8,200 bases of DNA, taken from assembly GCA_030668755.1 (NCBI GenBank), contig DAOVEW010000024.1, positions 1 through 8,200 of the forward strand, read 5' to 3'. This DNA is from Bacillota bacterium (lineage in GTDB: Bacteria; Armatimonadota; Hebobacteria; Hebobacterales; Hebobacteraceae). The stretch's first letter is position 1, and the number at the start of each line of letters is the position of its first letter. The notes under the pieces are model-generated. The model did not search any database. It saw only the letters and a list, made by a program, of their open reading frames with translations, and was not told where the DNA came from. Of the stretch, positions 1 to 8,131 are shown piece after piece. A program made the translations under genes and the position numbers.

Positions 1-104
1 TGCACGACGGCGTTGGTACTCCCTGCGTGCACTCCGGCCTCCGACATGACGGGCTGGCGCGCGAGCTCCCGGCATGCATTGGTGATAGGAGGGGGCGGAA
101 CGTG
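1..104 (-). other. Downstream end of left operon; possible start of another gene
   Basis: This stretch lies after the stop codon of the UroD-family gene. On the minus strand it stays open for 34 codons in the same frame as that gene, up to the window edge. Two starts are possible. One is ATG at 47-45 (MSEAGVHAG...). The other is GTG at 32-30, preceded by GGAGG with 5 bases between. The visible residues match no family I recognise, and the stretch is short enough to be open by chance in GC-rich DNA. I see no terminator hairpin with a T-run here, which weakly favours continuation of the operon. Confidence 0.2.
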
Positions 105-1250
105 TCAATACCGGCCGTACGTGCGGGCCGTCTCGACCATGGCTCGGATGTTGTCGTCGGGAGTGTCACGGCCGCACTGGTCTCCCGTGGACAGGATGAA
201 ACGCCCGCCCGTGCCCCCGTCGTCGATGGCCTTTCGGCTGGCCGCGGCCACGGTCTCAGGGGTCCCCTGGAGCATCACCTCTGTGGTGTGGAGATTGCCC
301 TTGAGGACGATGTTGTCGCCGTGGCGACGCTTCAGCTCGGCTAGGTCGCAGTCGCCCATAGGGGGCACCTCGAGAGGATCTATCACCGTGAGATCGGTCT
401 CCTCGGCGAAGATCTTCACCAGGGCACTCTCAGGGCCACATGAGTGGACGTGGGTTGGGATTCCGGCGGCCGTCGCAAGTTCAATTCCGCGCTTGACCGC
501 GGGGAAAGCGAGCTGACGGAATATCTCGACCGTCTGGAAGACGAGGGTGCCGGAGCCGCCCACGCTGATGAAGTCCGGCCGCACGCCGTGCTCCATGAGC
601 CTCCGGGAATAGCGCTCAGCGCGTTCCACGCGCTCGGCCGCCCACTGCTCGTGCTTGTCGGGATTGTCGTAGTAGCGGTAGACGTCCTCGGGGTTTCTGA
701 GCACTGCCGACGAGATGACGCTCAGGCCCACCAGGCCTTGATCTCCCATCATCTCTTTCGCCCGCTCGAAGCCCCCGGGACCACCGTCTATGGGCTTCAC
801 TCCCTCCAGCGGCTCCCAGCGCTCCGGGACGGGAGGCAGTCCGACTTTCTCCACGGGCAATCCTCCAGTGGGCGGGTCCGAGACGTAGTACACAGCAACC
901 TTGGGGGCCCAAATGCGCTTGCCCTTCTCCACGCGGCAGGCCTGAGTGATGATGCGGTCGGGACTGCGGAAAACGATGAAGCGTTCCCACTCCGGCTCCT
1001 GCTCGGGCTCGGCGCCGAAGTCCAGCGGTCGGTAGTCGTTGAAGAGCCCATCCATGAACCCGTCGATGTTGAAGTGCTTCGCGCACGCGATATGCGCTTC
1101 CCAGATCGGCGGATCGTTGTACAGGTAGATATCCCAGAACGGCTTCCCGGTGAGGCGGGCAGGGATCATGTTGGACATGTCGGGTGTGACAGGCACGCAG
1201 TCGGGGATCTTCCCCGATAGGACTGTCAGGAGCCGGTCTCTGGGTGTCAT
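105..1250 (-). CDS. UroD-superfamily protein, MtaA/CmuA methyltransferase-like
   Basis: This 381-residue protein has the TIM-barrel pattern of the uroporphyrinogen decarboxylase superfamily but is probably not HemE. The N-terminal HemE substrate motif (RQAGRY type) is absent; the corresponding stretch reads VPVTPDMSNMIPARLTG. It keeps a His-x-Cys pair (H269, C271, in HVHSCGP) and a late Cys (C359, in GDQCGRDTP). This is the zinc-ligand pattern of cobalamin-dependent methyltransferases such as MtaA and CmuA, in which zinc activates a thiol methyl acceptor. The ending (TPDDNIRAMVETARTYG) is also typical of the superfamily. The ATG start sits 28 bp after the isomerase stop, with a modest GGAG 11 bases upstream. 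It is the third gene of the left operon. No corrinoid protein is visible, so methyl transfer is inferred from residues only. Many such proteins in sugar operons have no assigned function. The family call is firm; the reaction is not. Confidence 0.88.
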   Translation of the reverse strand: MTPRDRLLTVLSGKIPDCVPVTPDMSNMIPARLTGKPFWDIYLYNDPPIWEAHIACAKHFNIDGFMDGLFNDYRPLDFGAEPEQEPEWERFIVFRSPDRIITQACRVEKGKRIWAPKVAVYYVSDPPTGGLPVEKVGLPPVPERWEPLEGVKPIDGGPGGFERAKEMMGDQGLVGLSVISSAVLRNPEDVYRYYDNPDKHEQWAAERVERAERYSRRLMEHGVRPDFISVGGSGTLVFQTVEIFRQLAFPAVKRGIELATAAGIPTHVHSCGPESALVKIFAEETDLTVIDPLEVPPMGDCDLAELKRRHGDNIVLKGNLHTTEVMLQGTPETVAAASRKAIDDGGTGGRFILSTGDQCGRDTPDDNIRAMVETARTYGRY

Positions 1251-1273
1251 CGCTATGCTAACTCCGGACGCGT

Positions 1274-3094
<1,821 letters not shown>

Positions 3095-3101
3095 GTTACA
3101 G

Positions 3102-3107
3102 CCTCCT
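3102..3107 (-). promoter_or_regulatory. Shine-Dalgarno site fixing the kinase GTG start
   Basis: CCTCCT on the plus strand gives a consensus AGGAGG on the minus strand, 7 bases before the GTG at 3094-3092. It decides the start: the ATG at 2938 or any later start would lose the first strand and the substrate-binding Asp. Confidence 0.8.
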
Positions 3108-3171
3108 GATGCATCGGAAGCGCGGCTGCTATCACTTCAGTTCGAGCGATCCGGCCGGCTTACTTTTGTCA

Positions 3172-3183
3172 TTTGCCGGCAAA
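3172..3183. promoter_or_regulatory. Candidate operator, 12-bp perfect palindrome
   Basis: TTTGCCGGCAAA is perfectly self-complementary with a central CG, the form often bound by LacI/GalR-family regulators. It lies between the divergent genes, with its last base 34 bp upstream of the TTGACA box. Its right half GCAAA is reused in a second inverted repeat. No regulator gene is visible, so the family assignment is inferred from site shape alone. Confidence 0.5.
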
Positions 3184-3200
3184 GGTGTGCAGTCCTTTGC
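3179..3200. repeat. Inverted repeat GCAAAGG-N8-CCTTTGC
   Basis: Seven-base arms at 3179-3185 and 3194-3200 are exact reverse complements separated by 8 bases. The left arm overlaps the 12-bp palindrome, so this region holds three copies of the same half-site: TTTGC at 3172, GCAAA at 3179 and TTTGC at 3196. It ends 17 bp before the -35 box. This fits a regulator binding upstream of the promoter. Confidence 0.45.
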
Positions 3201-3217
3201 GGAGGTTCTCACCCGGT

Positions 3218-3246
3218 TTGACATTCGTCTGCGTCGCTTGTATGCT
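3218..3246 (+). promoter_or_regulatory. Sigma70-type promoter of the right operon
   Basis: A perfect TTGACA at 3218-3223 is followed by a 17-bp spacer and TATGCT at 3241-3246, which matches four of six consensus -10 bases including TAT and the last T. Transcription would begin near 3253, giving a leader of about 80 bases before the E1 ATG at 3334. In this GC-rich DNA a match with ideal spacing, placed correctly in the divergent gap, is unlikely to be chance. Confidence 0.7.
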
Positions 3247-3318
3247 GACCGTCAGACGGAGCTATGCCGGCGCGGTCGCGCCGGTTTGTGTGTATGGGTG
3301 ATCGCCAGCGCGAAGGCG

Positions 3319-3324
3319 AAGGAG
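3319..3324 (+). promoter_or_regulatory. Shine-Dalgarno site fixing the E1 start
   Basis: AAGGAG lies 9 bases before ATG 3334. It lies downstream of the predicted promoter, whereas the earlier in-frame ATG at 3109 lies upstream of it and could not be in the transcript. Confidence 0.75.
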
Positions 3325-3333
3325 CAGCATTCC

Positions 3334-5604
3334 ATGGTGAAGGAGATCGAGGTACTGCCGGAGTTCAGGCGCGGCGCGATCGCTCTGGGCAGTGTCGCCG
3401 CGTTCCGCTATCAGGGCACGCTAGAGCAGGAGCTCGGCCGGCGGCTGAGCAAGGATGAGGCCGTCGGATTGCTCGAGTGGATGCTTGCAGTGCGGAGCTT
3501 CGAGCAGATGGTGGTGGCGATGAAGGAAGGCAGAGCCAAGCCGCACGAGGGCTTTAGCTTCACCGGCGCCACTCATCTGTCCATCGGTCAGGAGGCGGTG
3601 GCGGTGGGGACGATGGCGGCGCTGCGGCCGGACGATTACATAACCTCCACCCACCGGGGCCACGGCCATGCAATAGCGAAGGGCGCGTACTCGCTGCTGG
3701 GCATGAACGCGGAGCAGCTTGCTGAGTGGATGGGCGAGAGCTGGGAGGGGCAAGGCCGGGAGGAGCTGCTGCCTAGGGCGCTTCAGCTCCACCTCAATCG
3801 CACTATGGCGGAGCTGCTGGGAAGGGAGGACGGGTACTGCCGGGGGCGGGGCGGCGGGATGCACATCGCCGACTTCCACGTGAACCACCTCGGCGCAAAT
3901 GCGATCGTCGGCGGTTCGCTGGGCATCGCCACAGGGGCGGGCCTTGCCGCACAACGCCTGGAAAACGGCCGGGTCGTCGCATGTCTGTTTGGCGACGGAG
4001 CGGCGAACAACGGGATCTTCCACGAGTCGCTCAACTTCTCGGCCATGTCTCAGCTTCCCTATGGACTTCCAGCGATATACATCATCGAGAACAACCAATA
4101 CGGTATGACCGGGCAGCAGCGCGGCGAAGTCACGGGCATTGACTGTCTGGCCCGGCGGGGCGCGGCCTATAACCGCGATAACATGCACGCCGAAGTGGTG
4201 AACGGGATGGACGTGCTGGCCGTGTGGGACGCGGTGGCGCGCGCCGCGGAGGTCTGTCGCGCGAAGCAGGGACCGGTGCTGCTGGAGTGCCTCACGTACC
4301 GGTACATGGGCCACTCGCTGAGCGACCAGCGGGTGCGATACCGGAGCCGCGAAGAGGAGGATGCGTGGCGCGACAAGGACTGTATCGAGACCTACCAGCA
4401 GCAGTTCCCCGATGCTGGCGTGATGTCAGAGGAAGAGATCGCCTCTCTCCGCGCATCCGTCGAAGAGCGCGTGGCAGAGGCGCTGACCTGGGCGGCGAAG
4501 AGCCCGGAGCCGGACCCGGCGACGATTACGGAGGGGCTCTTCGCGCAGTCCACGTCGGAGGACATCGGCGCCGACTTGCAGACCCGGGAGCTCCTGCGTC
4601 CGACGCGCACATATCGGCGCGACAGCGAGGGCCGGATCATGTATCGGCACGCTGTCTGCGAGGCGCTGGGAGAGGAGATGAAGCGGGACCGGCGGGTGGT
4701 GCTCTTCGGGGAGGACGTCGCGGACTACGGGGGAGCCTTTCAGGTGACGGTCGGCCTGCTCGAGGCCTTCGGTCGAGAGCGAGTGTTCAACGCGCCGATC
4801 TCCGAGGCTGCGATAGTCGGAGTGGCCGCGGGCGCGTCCATGTGCGGCCTGCGGCCGGTCGCTGAGATCATGTACATTGACTTCATGCCCCTGGCCATGG
4901 ATCAAGTCGCCAATCAGGCGGCCAAGACGAGGTACATGTTCGGGGGGAATGCCACGCTGCCTATGGTGGTGAGAACTACGGTGGGCGGCGGCCGGGGATA
5001 CGCGGGGCAGCATTCGCAGAGCCTCGAGGCGATGCTGACGCAGGTGCCGGGGCTCAAGGTGGTCGCTCCTTCCACGCCCTACGATGCGAAGGGGCTGCTG
5101 AAGTCGGCAATCAGGGACGATAACCCTGTAATCTTCATCGAGCACCAGCTTCTGTACACCGAGCGAGGTGTGGTGCCCGAAGAGGAGTACACGCTGCCGC
5201 TTGGGTCAGCCGCGGTCAGGCGCGAGGGTAAAGACGTGACGCTTGTCGCATACCTGAAGATGGCCCAGGTTGCCATGCAGGCAGCGGAGCTGCTGGCCGA
5301 GGAGGGGATCGAAGCAGAGGTCGTGGACCCCCGTACGCTCATCCCGCTGGACGTGGCGACGATCGCGGCGTCTGTGGAGAAGACGGGCAGGCTGGTCGTT
5401 GTGTGTCAGGCGCCGAAGACGGGTTGCTTTGGGGAGCACATTGCCTACCGCGCACAGGAGATAGCTTTCTCGTCGTTCAAGTGTCCGGCGAAGATCGTGG
5501 CGGCATATGACATACCGCCCCCAATGGCGCAGACGTTGGAGATGGAGAACCTCCCGAGCCCCGAGAGCGTGGCGCGTGCTGCGCGGGAGATGCTGAGCGC
5601 ATAG
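3334..5604 (+). CDS. Fused E1 alpha-beta 2-oxoacid dehydrogenase (TPP-dependent)
   Basis: This 756-residue protein joins the E1 alpha and beta subunits of a pyruvate/acetoin/branched-chain-type dehydrogenase, which decarboxylates a 2-oxoacid on thiamine diphosphate and passes the acyl group to a lipoyl E2. The alpha part (to about 400) has THRGHGHA at 106-113, GRGGGMH, and the TPP motif running from GDG 220-222 to ENN 252-254. After a short linker, the beta part starts near 434. It has GEDVADYGG with E460, the expected cofactor-activating Glu, and QHSQSLEA with H560. All key residues are present, so it should be active. Against ordinary E1 alpha there is an insertion of about 34 residues at 118-157, between the HGHAIAKG motif and MAELLG. 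The start is set by an AAGGAG and by the upstream promoter. It leads the right operon. No E2 or E3 gene is in view, so substrate and acceptor are unknown; acetoin dehydrogenase is an alternative. Confidence 0.92.
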   Translation: MVKEIEVLPEFRRGAIALGSVAAFRYQGTLEQELGRRLSKDEAVGLLEWMLAVRSFEQMVVAMKEGRAKPHEGFSFTGATHLSIGQEAVAVGTMAALRPDDYITSTHRGHGHAIAKGAYSLLGMNAEQLAEWMGESWEGQGREELLPRALQLHLNRTMAELLGREDGYCRGRGGGMHIADFHVNHLGANAIVGGSLGIATGAGLAAQRLENGRVVACLFGDGAANNGIFHESLNFSAMSQLPYGLPAIYIIENNQYGMTGQQRGEVTGIDCLARRGAAYNRDNMHAEVVNGMDVLAVWDAVARAAEVCRAKQGPVLLECLTYRYMGHSLSDQRVRYRSREEEDAWRDKDCIETYQQQFPDAGVMSEEEIASLRASVEERVAEALTWAAKSPEPDPATITEGLFAQSTSEDIGADLQTRELLRPTRTYRRDSEGRIMYRHAVCEALGEEMKRDRRVVLFGEDVADYGGAFQVTVGLLEAFGRERVFNAPISEAAIVGVAAGASMCGLRPVAEIMYIDFMPLAMDQVANQAAKTRYMFGGNATLPMVVRTTVGGGRGYAGQHSQSLEAMLTQVPGLKVVAPSTPYDAKGLLKSAIRDDNPVIFIEHQLLYTERGVVPEEEYTLPLGSAAVRREGKDVTLVAYLKMAQVAMQAAELLAEEGIEAEVVDPRTLIPLDVATIAASVEKTGRLVVVCQAPKTGCFGEHIAYRAQEIAFSSFKCPAKIVAAYDIPPPMAQTLEMENLPSPESVARAAREMLSA

Positions 5605-5605
5605 C

Positions 5606-6847
5606 ATGCACAACGTCTTGGGACACGACATCGTCGTCCTGTCGGCCGCGCGGACACCGATCGGCCGTTTCGCGGGGCAGCTCTCGGCCTTCGACGCAGT
5701 CGAGCTTGGATCGCTTGCCATCGGGACTGCAGTGTCCAAGGCCGGCATCGGTCCAGACGCCGTCGATACGGTGAACATGGGCATTGTGGTATCGGCGGGC
5801 CTCGGTCTCGCGCCGGCGAAAGAGGCCGCAGTGCGGGCGGGCATTCCGCCGACCGCACACGCGCGAGCCGTGGAAACGGTGTGCGGCTCCGCGATGGATG
5901 CGATTGGCTGGGCAGTCGAATCGCTCTCGGTGGGCACCGCACAGGTGGCGGTGGCCGGGGGGATGGAATCGCGCACTAGCGCCCCGTACTTGGTCGGCCC
6001 GACTTTCCGCAGAAACTCGCAGCACTACCGCAGGGGCGACCGGATCTCCGTGGCGCGCGCCGGGGCCTATCGCTTTCAGTTCGACGACTGCGCTGAGGAG
6101 CAGCTTCGATGCACGGGACTCGTTGACGCCACGACCTATGATGGGCTCTTCTGGCGGGAGGAGCGGAAGTTCATGCGCCAGTACGCGCTGGCTTTCGCTG
6201 CTCGCCAGGGCTACACCGCCGAGCTGATCAACCGCTGTGCCGCGGAGAGCCACCGGAAGGCGAGGAGGGCCACCGAACAGGGGCTGTTTGAAGACGAGAT
6301 AGTGGCCGCCGGATCGGTGGAAAAGGACGAGCTGGTGCCCGAAGAACGGCTCGAGCGAGAGCTGGCGGAGAACCCCGAGGACCTGGCGTCCGCCTACAAC
6401 TCCTCGACGCCGGCCGACGCGGCGGCGTGCCTGGTTCTCACCACCGCGCGGCGGGCGAAGGAACTCGGCGCTCGGCCCGTAGCGCGGGTGCTGGGATACG
6501 CTAGGGTGGATGGTCCTGCGGCCGATTATCTCTCGGCGCCAGTGCGAGCCGCGGAGAAGCTGATCGGCGAGTTGAGGGCGGCCGGCCGGCCGGCAGAGTT
6601 CACGGTCGTCGAGGCGAACGAGGCCTTTGGCATCCAGATTCCGCTGTTCGAGCAGACATTCACGGAGATGGATATCAACGTCCACGGCGGCGCAGTTGCC
6701 CTCGGGCACCCGCTGGGAGCGGCCGGCGCGCGCCTGCTCACGACCCTTCTGTATGCGATGCGGCGCTACGAGCACCGGCTGGGCCTCGTTACGATCTGCT
6801 ATGGCGGTGGGGGCGGCTACGCGGCTGCGGTGGAGAGGCTGGGCTGA
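5606..6847 (+). CDS. Divergent thiolase (acetyl-CoA acyltransferase family)
   Basis: This 413-residue thiolase would cleave a 3-oxoacyl-CoA with CoA, or run in the reverse, condensing direction. It opens with the family motif IVVLSAARTPIGRF. The nucleophile is C93 (ETVCGSAMDA). N338 in EANEAF, H368 in GGAVALGHPLGAAGAR and C398 in TICYGGGGGY complete the catalytic set. Two regions depart from standard thiolases. The covering loop lacks the usual MG-x-TAE block and instead reads GLVDATTYDGLFWREERKF (171-189). The NASGxxDGAAA motif is replaced by NSSTPADAAAC (265-275). This suggests an unusual acyl substrate. The ATG lies 1 base after the E1 stop with no near Shine-Dalgarno (GGGAG is 16 bases off), so translation is probably coupled. 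The stop overlaps the next start. It could equally belong to the SCP2-like or another thiolase subgroup; the exact subfamily is not decided here. Confidence 0.9.
   Translation: MHNVLGHDIVVLSAARTPIGRFAGQLSAFDAVELGSLAIGTAVSKAGIGPDAVDTVNMGIVVSAGLGLAPAKEAAVRAGIPPTAHARAVETVCGSAMDAIGWAVESLSVGTAQVAVAGGMESRTSAPYLVGPTFRRNSQHYRRGDRISVARAGAYRFQFDDCAEEQLRCTGLVDATTYDGLFWREERKFMRQYALAFAARQGYTAELINRCAAESHRKARRATEQGLFEDEIVAAGSVEKDELVPEERLERELAENPEDLASAYNSSTPADAAACLVLTTARRAKELGARPVARVLGYARVDGPAADYLSAPVRAAEKLIGELRAAGRPAEFTVVEANEAFGIQIPLFEQTFTEMDINVHGGAVALGHPLGAAGARLLTTLLYAMRRYEHRLGLVTICYGGGGGYAAAVERLG
6832..6838 (+). promoter_or_regulatory. Shine-Dalgarno site of the dehydrogenase gene
   Basis: GGAGAGG inside the last thiolase codons lies 8 bases before the ATG at 6847. 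The stop and start share one base (TGATG), an arrangement typical of translational coupling. Confidence 0.6.
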
Positions 6848-8100
6848 TGTCGGGCGATGTGCCGAAGTCGATGCGGGCCCTCAGACTGCACGGCGCCGGG
6901 ATGGAGGGCCTCCGGTTGGACGAAGTCCGCGTCCCGCGGCCGGGGCCGCGGCAGTTGCTCGGCCGCGTCGATGCAGCGACCGCGTGCGCCTCAGACAACA
7001 AGATCATAGACCAGGGGTCGGAGCACACGCTGATGTACGGGTGGGACCTCGCGGCGCACCCGGTGCCGATAGGGCACGAGGGATGCATCACGGTGGCGGA
7101 GGTAGGGGAGGAGCTTGAGGATACATACCGCGTCGGGAGCCGTTATGCGGTCCAACCCGCGGTTCCCTCCGGCCCTCGGCGCCACCGGGAGCGCTATCGG
7201 AACGGAGCAGTCGGGGTCGAGAAGATCGCCGTCGGGTACACGCTCGACGGACTCTTCGCCGAATACGTGTTGATCGGCGAAGAGGTGATCGAGACGGGCT
7301 GCCTGCTGCCGCTGCCGGACGCAGAAATGCCCCGCTTCGCGGCGGCGCTCGCAGAGCCGCTGTCCTGCGTGGTCTCCGCCCAGCAGCACTCGATTCACAT
7401 CTTGAAGGACAGCCCCGCAGAGCCGCGCCGCGCGCACCTCGGCATGAAACCCCGCGGAGTCGTCGTCATCATAGGCGGGGGGCCGATGGGGAGAATGCAC
7501 GTCGAGGTCGCGCTCAGCTGCGGACCCAGGAAGATCATCGTATCCGAGCCGCTGGCATCGCGGCGAGAGAAGCTCGTCGCGATGATCGAAGACAAGGCGC
7601 GGCGGCAGGGGGTTGCGCTCGTCTGCACCGATCCCGATCATCTGGCGGAGGTCGTGGTGGCGGAGAGCGACGGCCGAGGCGCAGACGACGTGATCGTGGC
7701 GCTCGGCATCCGTGCGGTCCAGGAGCAGGCGGTGTCGCTCCTCGCACGATACGGTGTTGCGAACTTCTTCGGCGGCTTGAAGAAGGGCGACCATATGATC
7801 TCCCTGGATGCCCGTCGCATCCACTACGATTCGGTGACGGTCGTGGGTTCGAGCGGCGGCGATCCATCTGATGTCGCGCAGGCGCTGTCGCTGTTGGCCG
7901 ACGGAACTATCGAGGCCGGCAACTACATCGCCGCCGTGGGCGGCCTGGACGCGGCGCGGGACCTGGTGGCGGCGGTGAGGGAGCAGCGCCTCGACGGCAA
8001 GGGCGTGATCTACCCCGAACTGCGGTCGCCGCTCGAAGAGGTGGATGGCTGGGACGCGCAGAGAGAGGCGGCATTTCTCCAACAGAAAGCGCGCCGCTGA
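6847..8100 (+). CDS. Zinc-dependent medium-chain (MDR) dehydrogenase
   Basis: This 417-residue dehydrogenase belongs to the medium-chain alcohol/polyol group and most resembles sorbitol dehydrogenase, threonine dehydrogenase or L-sorbose-1-phosphate reductase types. It would oxidise a secondary alcohol of a sugar, polyol or hydroxy acid with a nicotinamide cofactor. Candidate catalytic zinc ligands are C47 (TACASD), H77 and E78 (PIGHE), and E170 (AEPLSC). The Rossmann motif is GGGPMG (210-215). Acidic E234 at the end of the second strand (IIVSEP) points to NAD rather than NADP. The four-Cys structural zinc lobe is missing: residues 104-125 contain no Cys and are Arg-rich instead. The C-terminal half has DARRIHYDSVTVVGSSGGD, typical of the family. 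It overlaps the thiolase by one base and precedes a mannitol dehydrogenase-like gene, which supports a role in polyol metabolism. The substrate is unknown. Confidence 0.9.
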   Translation: MSGDVPKSMRALRLHGAGMEGLRLDEVRVPRPGPRQLLGRVDAATACASDNKIIDQGSEHTLMYGWDLAAHPVPIGHEGCITVAEVGEELEDTYRVGSRYAVQPAVPSGPRRHRERYRNGAVGVEKIAVGYTLDGLFAEYVLIGEEVIETGCLLPLPDAEMPRFAAALAEPLSCVVSAQQHSIHILKDSPAEPRRAHLGMKPRGVVVIIGGGPMGRMHVEVALSCGPRKIIVSEPLASRREKLVAMIEDKARRQGVALVCTDPDHLAEVVVAESDGRGADDVIVALGIRAVQEQAVSLLARYGVANFFGGLKKGDHMISLDARRIHYDSVTVVGSSGGDPSDVAQALSLLADGTIEAGNYIAAVGGLDAARDLVAAVREQRLDGKGVIYPELRSPLEEVDGWDAQREAAFLQQKARR

Positions 8101-8131
8101 AGCGGGGCGACGGATGTCTCAGGGAGCGCAT
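8101..8131 (+). promoter_or_regulatory. Gap before the last gene, with AGGGAG ribosome-binding site
   Basis: A 31-base gap follows the dehydrogenase stop. AGGGAG at 8121-8126 lies 5 bases before ATG 8132. An in-frame ATG at 8114 would add MSQGAH but has only a weak GGGG upstream, so 8132 is preferred. No terminator is seen, so the operon probably continues. Confidence 0.5.

Larger units (their letters stand above)
3095..3333. promoter_or_regulatory. Divergent intergenic control region
   Basis: This 239-bp gap separates the kinase gene (minus) from the E1 gene (plus). It has lower coding character than its flanks. It contains a sigma70-like promoter for the right arm, overlapping inverted repeats and the ribosome-binding sites of both first genes. 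A plus-strand frame stays open through it from ATG 3109, but I treat that as non-coding because the promoter and the true ribosome-binding site lie inside it. I found no convincing -35/-10 pair for the minus-strand kinase. Confidence 0.75.

Noticed and set aside
444..1220. 258-codon plus-strand open frame opposite the UroD-family gene.
   Set aside because: An antisense shadow; the minus-strand frame has clear superfamily motifs and this one has none.
3111..3183. Divergent promoter for the kinase gene on the minus strand.
   Set aside because: Weak boxes such as ATGACA and GATAGC can be found, but none pairs with a partner at 16-18 bp spacing.
3109..3333. In-frame 75-residue N-terminal extension of the E1 protein, starting at ATG 3109.
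   Set aside because: It would contain the TTGACA/TATGCT promoter and the operator-like repeats, it has no resemblance to E1 N-termini, and a proper AAGGAG precedes ATG 3334.
6581..6594. GCCGGCCGGCCGGC palindromic repeat.
   Set aside because: It lies inside the thiolase coding sequence (Ala-Gly-Arg-Pro) and is a simple GC-rich run expected at this base composition.
5477..6775. 432-codon minus-strand open frame opposite the thiolase.
   Set aside because: It mirrors the thiolase and the E1 end, is rich in Arg, His and Pro, and matches no family. It is an antisense shadow of GC-rich coding DNA.
6991..8082. 363-codon minus-strand open frame opposite the MDR dehydrogenase.
   Set aside because: Composition is dominated by Arg, His and Asp from antisense reading, and no motif is seen.
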